From positions 213,465-277,464 of the forward strand of contig NZ_JACXAI010000003.1 of assembly GCF_014773385.1 (NCBI RefSeq): 64,000 nt of DNA. Direction: 5' to 3'. The translations under genes were made by a program, and so were the position numbers. Source of the DNA: Metabacillus arenae (GTDB taxonomy: Bacteria > Bacillota > Bacilli > Bacillales > Bacillaceae). The stretch's first letter is position 1, and every line of letters starts with the position of its first letter. The notes under the pieces are model-generated. The model was not told the origin of the DNA and ran no database searches. It worked only from the letters and a program-made list of their open reading frames with translations. Below, in pieces: positions 8,177 through 15,810 of this stretch.

Positions 8177-8785
8177 CTAAGCTTTAGCGGGTTCGTAGGT
8201 TACCAAGAGGGAACCATCCGTAAGTGTTTTGATGTCCACGAGATGGAAGTCCTTCCGCTCCTTAAGATTGTCAAACAAATGCTCGCCTACGTTGACCACC
8301 ACCGGGTGCACGAGTACCTGATATTCGTCAATAAGATTTGCGTTTGCAAGTGATCGCACGAGCGTTGGACTACCGAAAATAATAATATCGCCGCCGTTAC
8401 CATTTTTTAGATCCTTAATTTGCTCTTCTATATTACTGCCGGTCAATTGTTTTGGAGTTTCAAATTCTCCCCATTTTAGCTCGTCGAGTGGATGGTTGCC
8501 GGTTACAACTAGTTTGTGGGCGTTGTTTATCTTTTCACCCAGGCGTGAACCTACATCGCTGACTTTTATTGGCCAGTCTTTAATATACGGCCACTTTCTA
8601 GAGAGGTCTTCGTAGGTTCCGCGGCCAAGCAAAATGGTATCAGCTGTATCGAACCTATTTAATAGATACTCAGAACCCAAGGCGGCGTCAGTTGTCCAAA
8701 CCATGTAGTTAGTTTTGTCCTCTCGTGGGTCGCCAGTGACAACTCCATTAAAAGTACTGTGAATGAATAGAATGATTTTACGCAT
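8177..8785 (-). CDS. Dihydrofolate-reductase-like (RibD C-terminal domain) protein
   Basis: The 202-residue protein starts MRKIILFIHSTFNGVV and contains TILLGRGTYEDLSRKWPY near residue 50 and GGDIIIFGSPTLVRSLANANLIDEYQVLVHPVV near residue 130. These are standard RibD_C/YyaP-type motifs that form an NADPH-binding fold. Members are predicted reductases with unknown substrates; true DHFR or riboflavin-pathway activity should not be assumed. It lies 88 bp downstream of the YciI gene on the same strand and may be part of the group controlled by the ECF sigma factor, a pattern seen with DGPF/ECF loci. Confidence 0.8.
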   Translation of the reverse strand: MRKIILFIHSTFNGVVTGDPREDKTNYMVWTTDAALGSEYLLNRFDTADTILLGRGTYEDLSRKWPYIKDWPIKVSDVGSRLGEKINNAHKLVVTGNHPLDELKWGEFETPKQLTGSNIEEQIKDLKNGNGGDIIIFGSPTLVRSLANANLIDEYQVLVHPVVVNVGEHLFDNLKERKDFHLVDIKTLTDGSLLVTYEPAKA

Positions 8786-8872
8786 TAATTACATCCTTTC
8801 AATTTGAGTTTTAGAATTGTATAAACTCATAATCTCATCATTACGCATGTTGCGTTTCTTATATTTTGTTAT

Positions 8873-9304
8873 TTATTTTTTTAACATGTTGATTTGGTCT
8901 TCTAAATCGGCTGCCATAGCCAGAGTTCTTGGGTCGTGAATAGTTTCCGTTTCCTCTTCTAGCATTCGCATCTCAATTTCAAATACCCCGAATCCTTCTG
9001 GAAACGGCATCTGTAGCGCCCATTCTGCTGCCTCATCCTCTGAACTTACATCAATCAGAGTATATCCTGCAATCAGCTCTTGACCTACAGTAAAAGGTCC
9101 AGCAATTACCTCAGGCTCTCCCCCATGTAATGGATATAATATCCTGATCCCGTTAGAACTAGGCTGAAGCTCTTCTGTAGCAAGCAACACTCCGGCTCTG
9201 GCTAATGATTTCTTGTACGCATTTACTGCATCGGTGTATTTTCGACTATACTTTACACCCGTCTCTGTATACTCTGTTGCCTTGACAATCAACATAAATC
9301 TCAT
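8873..9304 (-). CDS. YciI/DGPF-family protein (AGPF variant)
   Basis: A 143-residue YCII-related protein. It opens MRFMLIVKATE and contains LQPSSNGIRI, EVIAGPFTVGQELIAGYTLIDVSS and the later EIEMRMLEEE. The family's DGPF signature reads AGPF here, so the usual Asp is absent. DGPF proteins are the conserved partners of ECF42 sigma factors; their biochemical role is unknown. A GGAGGG site lies before the ATG. It sits 128 bp downstream of the sigma gene, whose other side overlaps a second family member that keeps DGPF. Confidence 0.85.
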   Translation of the reverse strand: MRFMLIVKATEYTETGVKYSRKYTDAVNAYKKSLARAGVLLATEELQPSSNGIRILYPLHGGEPEVIAGPFTVGQELIAGYTLIDVSSEDEAAEWALQMPFPEGFGVFEIEMRMLEEETETIHDPRTLAMAADLEDQINMLKK

Positions 9305-9432
9305 AATTGTTTCCCTCCTTGTGGGAAGATGACTTTTTAAGTAGCTGAGCTAACTTAACCCTTCCCTACTATGACGACGAACAGGGAACTCTGTAATCGA
9401 CAAAGCTGCGAAAAAAAAGTTATTTCGAAGCT

Positions 9433-10686
9433 TCAGGACTCACATTCATTTGCCCGGTTCAGTAAAAGCTCCTTCTCACGGTCATTCCGGGTCATCGACG
9501 CGGCACGTTCAAATTCTGTACGGGCTTCATCGAACCGCCCTAGCTTGATCAGAAGATCGCCTCTAACGCTAGGCATTAGATGGTATCCCTTAAGGGAAGG
9601 TTCGGCACTCAGCTCGTCGACAATCTGTAGTCCAAAGGAGGGTCCAAATGCCATTGATATGGCAACCGCCCGGTTTAATTCGACGATCGGCGATGGGCTT
9701 ACCCTGGACAGTGCTTCATAAAGGGCAGAAATACGGATCCAATCGGTCTCAGCTGCAGTAGGAGCTTCCGCATGACAAGCAGAAATTGCAGCCTGCAACG
9801 CGTATGGACCGAGTGTGCTTCCAAGCTCCTGGCTGCGTTTAAGTGCGGCTAATCCACGACGGATCAGCAATCTATCCCACTTAGCCCGATTTTGGTCCAT
9901 CAGAAGTATGGGTTCACCTGTAGCGTTAACCCGAGTTTTAAGACGAGAAGATTGAATCTCCATTAAGGCAACCAGTCCGTAAACTTCTGATTCATGTGGT
10001 GCAATCTCGGAAAGTACGCGTCCGAGTCTCAGTGCCTCCTGACATAGCAGCGGTCGAATCCAGTGATCCCCAGAGGTTGCTGAATACCCTTCATTGAACA
10101 TCAGGTAAATCACCTCGAGTACTGTAGATAGACGTTCTTTACTTTCTTCTCCTGTAGGCACCTCAAAAGGAACCTTCTCGGCCCTAAGGGTTCTCTTGGC
10201 CCGGACCACTCGCTGGGCGATCGTTGATTCGGCAACAAGGAACGAACGTGCGATTTCATCTGTAGTAAGTCCGCATAACAGGCGAAGCGTTAGAGCAACT
10301 CTGGCATCTTGTGATAACACTGGATGGCAGGTCATAAAAATTAGACGAAGGAGATCGTCACCAATCTCCCCGTCCAAAGCATAATCTATATCTTCCTCGT
10401 TATATAAATCCATACTGCGGGCGATCTCTACATACTTCTGATCACGTAGCTTAGTCCTGCGCATAAGATCGATCGCGCGCCGCTTCGCTGTTGTCATCAG
10501 CCAGGCACCAGGATTGTCTGGAATGCCGATCTCCGGCCATTGTTCTAGGGCAATTACCAAAGCATCGTGGGCAAGATCCTCTGCAACACCGACGTCCCGT
10601 AGCATTCGGGTTAAACTCGCAATTAGCTTTGCCGACTCCATTCTCCATATTGCATCAATCGTTCTATGTGTATCGATCAAACTCAC
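9433..10686 (-). CDS. ECF-type RNA polymerase sigma factor, ECF42-like with C-terminal extension
   Basis: The 417-residue protein has sigma region 2 in about residues 10-75 (VAEDLAHDALVIALEQWPE and AWLMTTAKRRAIDLMRR) and region 4 around 130-175 (LTLRLLCGLTTDEIARSF and ESTIAQRVVRAKRTLR). About 230 further residues follow, ending in repeats such as RGDLLIKLGRFDEARTEFERA that look TPR-like. That architecture, and adjacent DGPF proteins, is diagnostic of ECF42 sigma factors, which have no classical anti-sigma factor and are thought to be controlled through the C-terminal extension. The GTG start overlaps the stop of the upstream DGPF gene (GTGA), indicating translational coupling. The genes it transcribes cannot be listed from this window. 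Confidence 0.88.
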   Translation of the reverse strand: MSLIDTHRTIDAIWRMESAKLIASLTRMLRDVGVAEDLAHDALVIALEQWPEIGIPDNPGAWLMTTAKRRAIDLMRRTKLRDQKYVEIARSMDLYNEEDIDYALDGEIGDDLLRLIFMTCHPVLSQDARVALTLRLLCGLTTDEIARSFLVAESTIAQRVVRAKRTLRAEKVPFEVPTGEESKERLSTVLEVIYLMFNEGYSATSGDHWIRPLLCQEALRLGRVLSEIAPHESEVYGLVALMEIQSSRLKTRVNATGEPILLMDQNRAKWDRLLIRRGLAALKRSQELGSTLGPYALQAAISACHAEAPTAAETDWIRISALYEALSRVSPSPIVELNRAVAISMAFGPSFGLQIVDELSAEPSLKGYHLMPSVRGDLLIKLGRFDEARTEFERAASMTRNDREKELLLNRANECES

Positions 10687-11117
10687 GCTTTTTTCTGCTC
10701 CCCTACCTGCTTGTCAAGTTCTGCATCTTTTTCCAGCAATTCTGGATTAATCGTAAGATCCTCCGCTTCATATAACGGCCTGAGCTCAATCTCCCCTTGT
10801 CCAAATCCATGGGGATCTGGATAACGATGTGCCCATTCTATTGCTTCTTCTTTCGATTTGACTTCAATTAGCGTATATCCCGCGATTAATTCTTTTGCCT
10901 CCGTAAACGGACCATCAATGACTTTAGGTTTCCCTCCAGGTACCGGATAGGAAATCCGAATTCCGCTTGAACTTGGCTGCAGTCCGGCCCTATCGAGCAA
11001 AACACCGGCTTTCGCCAATTCCTCGTGATACTTTTGCATGGCACCATAAAGCTCCTCACTCGGCATAACCCTCTCTTCTGAATCTGTTGTAGCCTTGACA
11101 ATGATCATAAATCTCAT
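10683..11117 (-). CDS. YciI/DGPF-family protein, partner of the ECF sigma factor
   Basis: The 144-residue protein keeps the family signature KVIDGPFTEAKELIAGYTLIEV and opens MRFMIIVKATTDSEE. LQPSSSGIRISYPVPGG matches the second paralogue at 8873-9304 closely, so the two arose by duplication. Its last bases overlap the sigma factor start by four (GTGA), showing a common operon with the DGPF gene first. An AGGAGGTAAACACAT stretch precedes the ATG. The biochemical function of this family is unresolved; it may sense a ligand or act as a small oxidoreductase-like partner. Confidence 0.87.
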   Translation of the reverse strand: MRFMIIVKATTDSEERVMPSEELYGAMQKYHEELAKAGVLLDRAGLQPSSSGIRISYPVPGGKPKVIDGPFTEAKELIAGYTLIEVKSKEEAIEWAHRYPDPHGFGQGEIELRPLYEAEDLTINPELLEKDAELDKQVGEQKKA

Positions 11118-11286
11118 ATGTGTTTACCTCCTATTTTATTGTGAAGCTTCGTATACCGATGTAAAAAGCGTTCGGGTAATTCTGCTTCTATTTATACGAC
11201 GAACTAATCTTGATTGGATCGACAGCGATTATAAAAAAATTTTCGGGAAAAGCGCCCGATTCTATAAGATAATGTTTAAATACTTC

Positions 11287-11490
11287 TTAATCTAAATCTA
11301 AATTTTCTCTTTCATTATCGCGAAATCCCAGTGGATCTGAAGAATATTGGTATACATTGAGTTTATAGTTATCTAAATCCCCTTCAGATAAATTGCTTTC
11401 CAAATAATTTTCAACTTCCGTTATGTCACCATCATCATATACACTTACTGAAATTATAGGGTCTGTGTCACCAATTTGTGTACTTTGCAA
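11287..11490 (-). pseudogene. 5'-truncated hypothetical protein
   Basis: The 67-residue frame (ISVSVYDDGDITEVENYLES, later LNVYQYSSDPLGFRDNERE) reads like the C-terminus of a small acidic protein. Its only available start is a TTG without a ribosome site, and the upstream DNA is an IS1182 transposase remnant. It is therefore probably a gene whose 5' part was lost when the insertion sequence landed or decayed. I do not recognise the family. Confidence 0.5.
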
Positions 11491-11514
11491 ACCATAATTG
11501 TCCCATAGTGAATT

Positions 11515-11981
11515 GCGTAGAAAATATGGAGTATGATGAAGAGCTAGATGAGTTTATTTTTGCAAATGATCAACGCCTTATTTTCCAGTATGAAACCACG
11601 AAAATGTCAGAGAATGGTTATGTTTCGACCAAAAGGAGATATTCTTGTTTTGAATGTACAGGATGCCCATTTCAATCTACTTGTGCAAAAGGAAAAGATC
11701 GAAAAACAATTACAATATCTTTAGAAAATCAAAGACAAAGAAAAGAGATTCGTGAACGACTTCAGACGAAGAAGGGCGCAAACTATATAGCCAACGAAAA
11801 TGTGATGTGGAAAGTGTATTTGGACAGCTAAAGCACAATCAGCAATTCAAACGCTTTTAGATGCGTGGTCTCCAAAAAAATTCTGTCGAATGGGGGCTTC
11901 TTTGCGTTGCACATAACTGTAAGAAAATGCAGAAAGCGATAGAACGAAATAAAGAAATCGAGAAAAATGGACGACAATAAG
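11515..11981 (+). pseudogene. IS1182-family transposase remnant (C-terminal half)
   Basis: The plus strand reads YDEELDEFIFANDQRLIF, YSCFECTGCPFQSTCAKGKD and LENQRQRKEIRERL, which are the zinc-knuckle-like and DDE regions of IS1182-family transposases. Near 11785 the frame shifts, then resumes as QRKCDVESVFGQLKHNQQFK, meets a TAG, and continues with VEWGLLCVAHNCKKMQKA to a TAA at 11981. Only the C-terminal 150-160 residues remain. The frameshift and internal stop make it non-functional. It ends about 70 bp before an IS-type terminal hairpin. Confidence 0.87.
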
Positions 11982-12048
11982 GGCTGAAATAGCTCTTTTT
12001 ATTGTTTGAAAACCCCACTATTTGAATTTCGACAAAGAAAAATAGAAA

Positions 12049-12094
12049 AGGGTGCTCAAAAGGTCATCATTTATCGACCTTTTGAGTCACCCTC
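12049..12094 (+). mobile_element. Right end of the IS1182-type remnant (terminal hairpin)
   Basis: AGGGTGCTCAAAAGGTC (12049-12065) and GACCTTTTGAGTCACCCT (12076-12093) form a hairpin with a 10-nt loop. Read inward, the outer sequence GAGGGTGACTCAAAAGGTC resembles the IS end at 20742 (GAGGCTGACCCAAAAGTC). The hairpin could also terminate transcripts; the mdc operon ends at 12120 from the other side. Confidence 0.65.
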
Positions 12095-12119
12095 TGATCG
12101 ATTAGTAATTGGCTTCTAT

Positions 12120-12743
12120 TTATATCTCCGTTTCATGATTCTCGATTTTCTTCAGCAGAGGGCCATTCATTGTACGAACTAGGATTGGTTTGTCTCCACT
12201 TGCTGCATATTCATTTAACGAAAAAGCACCGTATTCTGTTTCAACTTGCACATCAACGCAAATGGTTATTTTATTCAATTCTGCTTCAAGTTCACTAGCA
12301 AGCTTTTTGGTAAGAAGATTAGTAAATCGAATCACGATATCAATGTCACTTGTTTTTGTCGTTGTTTCTTTGTCGCTGGCTAGTTCAAAACCAACACTTC
12401 CTGCCGGACCCCACACGAGCGAATAGTTATTCATTAACTCATTGATTTGATCCAAGCACTGAAAAATATTTTTTTGCTGTTTCACCCATTTCCTTTCAAC
12501 AGCGAGTTGTTCAGGAGTAATCCTTCTAACAATCCGATCCACTGTTAAGAAAGCCGCGAACCGTTCATTCCTTTGTGTTCCGCGTACACCAACGGCAACT
12601 TTACCTGCACCTGCCTGGGCACGTCTTACAACTACAAAAGGAGCGGCTGCAATCGATTTTTCTACCCATTCTGGGAATGGAGTAAAACTTGTTAGGTCTG
12701 TCACATTATTTATTTCTAATAAATCATGAGGATTTAGTTCCAT
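12120..12743 (-). CDS. mdcG: Malonate decarboxylase holo-ACP synthase (phosphoribosyl-dephospho-CoA transferase)
   Basis: A 207-residue MdcG protein. It transfers 2'-(5''-triphosphoribosyl)-3'-dephospho-CoA, made by MdcB, onto the serine of the acyl-carrier subunit MdcC. The family motifs LLEINNV near the start, AGKVAVGVRGTQRNERFAAF (47-66), YSLVWGPAGSVGFELA and the nucleotidyltransferase-like TSDIDIVIR are visible. Its ATG overlaps the end of mdcDE by 10 bp with only a weak ribosome site, so translation is probably coupled. It is the last gene of the mdc operon and ends just before the IS remnant. Confidence 0.88.
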   Translation of the reverse strand: MELNPHDLLEINNVTDLTSFTPFPEWVEKSIAAAPFVVVRRAQAGAGKVAVGVRGTQRNERFAAFLTVDRIVRRITPEQLAVERKWVKQQKNIFQCLDQINELMNNYSLVWGPAGSVGFELASDKETTTKTSDIDIVIRFTNLLTKKLASELEAELNKITICVDVQVETEYGAFSLNEYAASGDKPILVRTMNGPLLKKIENHETEI

Positions 12744-14419
12744 TGCTCATTCAACTTTTCTCTTACTAAAATTGAAGCAGCTCTGCCCGTTTGTGCAAAG
12801 GAAGATTTTAATCTCCTACTTAGATCCTTTGAAGGATCATGCAAGATATCTTCCAGCGCATGTTCAATTTCTTGGTAAATCTTATTGCGATCTTGAATGT
12901 CAGGAGCATCTGCTTGCACTCCTTCAACGACTGAAAATAATGCCCCGAGCGTTTCAAATGAATTGATGTCATAGGCCATAGCTGGTACTTTCTTTGTTGC
13001 AGCTTCCAATTCATCAAGGCTTCGGTTTGTTACACGAGCTGCTGATTGTTTAGACATAACATGGATATTGACATCTTCATCACGTAATGCGATTAGTCGA
13101 TTCGCTTGCATTCCGTGTGCTAAAAAGGCGCCGGAAATAGCCTTTCCTGGTATGAATGAAATCACTGGATGACCACTTAATCTTGCAGATGCATAAGCAT
13201 CAACAGCAGCGGCACAAGCTTGATGGATTCCCAGCAGCTCTTCCCGATATCCATAGGCTTGGCTTGGTACATCGATTATGGCTACAATGGCCCGTTTTTC
13301 ACTATTTTGACCTGCTTTGATCACTTCGCGAATATGCTTGGCAATCGACCAGCCCTCTAGAAGACCAATTTCTCCGTTTCGCGCACGTGGAAAACGATTT
13401 TGAGAATCTGGTACAACAGCAATAAACCGAACTTTCCTCTCACCAATTCCCACGTCAGCAACACGAACGGATGGAATGTCTCCAATTTCAGGAGCATCAT
13501 TACGTAATAAATCAAACCAGGTGCTTCCTCGCCCAGAAGGACTATTTTTTTCTGGAATTGATGAAAGCTTATTGATCACGGTAATTTCAGTCTTACCCCA
13601 AAGCTCACGGACGTTTTCAGGGGACAAGTCTTGAGATGGATCAACCAATTGTAAGAGCGTTTCATATCGGCTTATTTGTTCAGTTCGAGGTACCTTTAAA
13701 ATATGATTATTTATGATTGAAGAAATAGCTTCTTTTAACGACTCTTTATCATCGTCAATGAATACATCAGCAAAGCCGGAAGCTATTCGTTGTTTCCCCC
13801 CGATTGTCCTCCAAATTAGCGGTTTATCTTTCGAATCGAATTCGCGAATACCGGCCTCCTGCTCAATGACCTCTGGTCCGTTTAAACCAAGCCTGCCTTC
13901 ACTTGTCATGATGATCGAGCTGCAAAGACCCGCCGTAATTGACATTCCGCCAAATGCACCAATTTTCCCTGGAATAATCCCGATAACAGGAACATAGCGT
14001 CGGAGTGCAACAATAGCTGCTCCGATTTCAGCAATGGAAAGTAAACCATAATTGGCTTCTTGTAATCTAACCCCACCTGTATCGAAGACAAAAACAGGTA
14101 TCACCTTTTTGCCACCTTCACAATCTAGCAAGGCCAATTCTAATGCTCCGGCAATTTTTGCACCAGACACTTCACCAATCCCCCCGCCTTGGAATTTACC
14201 CTCAATAGAGATCACAAGCGCAGGATGATTGTTAATTGTACCTTTTGCGATAACAACACCATCATCACTTTGCGGCACGATTCCTTGCGGTTCCAAGTGG
14301 GGAGATTCTAATTCATCCAAAGGACCAAGCAATTCTCGAAATGTCCCATTATCTAAGATACCAACAGCTCTTTCACGTGCATTACATTCTACAAAACTAG
14401 CTTTTATTGTTTTCATCAT
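12734..14419 (-). CDS. Malonate decarboxylase beta-gamma fusion (MdcD-MdcE)
   Basis: The 561-residue protein joins two crotonase-fold carboxylase subunits that are separate in many bacteria. The N-terminal part (about 1-285) is MdcD-like, with FQGGGIGEVSGAKIAGALEL near residue 76 and GKIGAFGGMSITAGLCSSI near 151. The C-terminal part (about 300-561) is MdcE-like, with REVIKAGQNSEKRAIVAIID and GAFLAHGMQANRLIAL. Together they decarboxylate malonyl-S-ACP to acetyl-S-ACP. The ATG follows GGAGGTGAG and overlaps the mdcC end by 23 bp. No stop or frame break occurs at the junction, so this is a true single frame. Similar beta/gamma fusions occur in some other bacteria. Confidence 0.88.
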   Translation of the reverse strand: MMKTIKASFVECNARERAVGILDNGTFRELLGPLDELESPHLEPQGIVPQSDDGVVIAKGTINNHPALVISIEGKFQGGGIGEVSGAKIAGALELALLDCEGGKKVIPVFVFDTGGVRLQEANYGLLSIAEIGAAIVALRRYVPVIGIIPGKIGAFGGMSITAGLCSSIIMTSEGRLGLNGPEVIEQEAGIREFDSKDKPLIWRTIGGKQRIASGFADVFIDDDKESLKEAISSIINNHILKVPRTEQISRYETLLQLVDPSQDLSPENVRELWGKTEITVINKLSSIPEKNSPSGRGSTWFDLLRNDAPEIGDIPSVRVADVGIGERKVRFIAVVPDSQNRFPRARNGEIGLLEGWSIAKHIREVIKAGQNSEKRAIVAIIDVPSQAYGYREELLGIHQACAAAVDAYASARLSGHPVISFIPGKAISGAFLAHGMQANRLIALRDEDVNIHVMSKQSAARVTNRSLDELEAATKKVPAMAYDINSFETLGALFSVVEGVQADAPDIQDRNKIYQEIEHALEDILHDPSKDLSRRLKSSFAQTGRAASILVREKLNEQWN

Positions 14420-14708
14420 GACAACTCACCTCCAGCGCCTGTTCAAGACGAAGTTTTACAACACCAGGGGTTGCACCGAAATCATTTATTTTCACGGTTG
14501 CCGCAATATCATGCATGGTAAAAAACCGGTGAATGACTGCTTCCCATGTATTTTTATAACCCGAAACACCAGTGCGAACTGTTATGTCTGTCTGTGAATG
14601 GCTCGATGGTCTCATAATAACTTCAAGATCCCCTGAGCCCACAACTCCTACATGTGCAAAACGATCAATTTTTTTTGTTGCTGGAAAGGAATATGTGATT
14701 TTCTCCAA
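14397..14708 (-). CDS. mdcC: Malonate decarboxylase acyl carrier protein (delta subunit)
   Basis: The 103-residue MdcC is the carrier that bears a phosphoribosyl-dephospho-CoA arm rather than phosphopantetheine. The GVVGSGDLEVIM motif (21-32) includes the attachment serine (Ser25), and the C-terminal GATPGVVKLRLEQALE is typical. The start is a TTG preceded by GGGGGTG. It overlaps the fused mdcDE gene by 23 bp. It lacks the DSL motif of ordinary ACPs, as expected for this family. Confidence 0.87.
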   Translation of the reverse strand: MEKITYSFPATKKIDRFAHVGVVGSGDLEVIMRPSSHSQTDITVRTGVSGYKNTWEAVIHRFFTMHDIAATVKINDFGATPGVVKLRLEQALEVSCHDENNKS

Positions 14709-14921
14709 CTAAAACACCCCCATTAATCTTGTACATTAAGAAAGTTAAAAAAAATAGCATTTCGAAGTAGTTATTTCTGTTCTAAAGATATGGCTCTAGC
14801 AAAGTTTTCTTTTTATAAATGCTCTGTAAACTTGGTTGTTAATTTCCGCTACAGGCTTTCACTTTCCGAGGACGATCCACATATGGCTTACATCATCCAG
14901 TGAGCTCTAGTCCATATTTGG

Positions 14922-15797
14922 CTAAACAGACGCCTCCACTTTTCTTTTTAATTGGTATTCATTCAGCCCTTCTTCACCTTTATGAATCAAATGAATTTTA
15001 TTTAAAAAGAGTGTCGCAGCCAGGAGATCGGCACTGCCACCCGGAGATATATTTCGGCTAATAAACTCACTATCTAGCATATATAATAAACAATAATCAT
15101 TCGTAGCTAAACATGCAGCCGCTTGCTTTTTAGCAAATAATAAAGCTTCAGGCCCACCTCTGTGTAAAATACATGTGTCATCAAGATGAGCAATTAATGA
15201 AAGCAATGCATTTAACCTAGCTTTCTCCTCCGTTATCCCGATCGATCTTGAGTGGATCAGCATTGGAAACGAAATTTTCATAATATGGGGGAACCCTTGC
15301 TGTGCCTCTCCTTTTGCACCATTTACGCCATATTTTGTTATGACCTTACTGCCATTTGTAACAGTATGGGGACATTGCCGGTCAGGGAAGCGAGCAAGTT
15401 GACCTGCTGTAGAAACAATTTCTTCAACTGAATAGTTCCCTGTTCCGACCGAAATCGCCGATGTGAGTAAGCCAAGTGACCAAATCGCGCCTTTATGCGT
15501 ATTTACACCGCACGTTACGGCAAACATGGCTGCTTCTCCATCCCTCCCAATCGCCGCAATTTCCTCTCTTAAGGATTGTGAAGGTTGTCTGCCGAAACTG
15601 ATGAATGCGATATTTTCAAATGCATTTTTTAGCGATTGGGCTGAATCTGTCATTAATTGAAATGTTAGATCTTTGTGTGCACCTGTATTTTTTCGATCAA
15701 CAAGTCCAGGTTTTGGTGTAAGCTCCAATTCTTCAATTAATGAGCAAACAGCCATTTCTGCAACAGTCCTACTGAATAAATGTTTATCGATGACCAT
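14922..15797 (-). CDS. mdcB: Triphosphoribosyl-dephospho-CoA synthase
   Basis: About 291 residues of the CitG/MdcB family, which makes 2'-(5''-triphosphoribosyl)-3'-dephospho-CoA from ATP and dephospho-CoA. Visible motifs are ELTPKPGLVDRKNTGAHKDL, GVNTHKGAIWSLGLL and, towards the end, GGSADLLAATLFL. The open frame reaches back to 15866, overlapping mdcA, but the ATG at 15797 follows GAGGAGTGG and leaves a 13-bp gap; an ATG at 15842 is an alternative. A gap of about 210 bp to mdcC holds no gene. Confidence 0.85.
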   Translation of the reverse strand: MVIDKHLFSRTVAEMAVCSLIEELELTPKPGLVDRKNTGAHKDLTFQLMTDSAQSLKNAFENIAFISFGRQPSQSLREEIAAIGRDGEAAMFAVTCGVNTHKGAIWSLGLLTSAISVGTGNYSVEEIVSTAGQLARFPDRQCPHTVTNGSKVITKYGVNGAKGEAQQGFPHIMKISFPMLIHSRSIGITEEKARLNALLSLIAHLDDTCILHRGGPEALLFAKKQAAACLATNDYCLLYMLDSEFISRNISPGGSADLLAATLFLNKIHLIHKGEEGLNEYQLKRKVEASV

Positions 15798-15810
15798 CCA
15801 CTCCTCGCAT

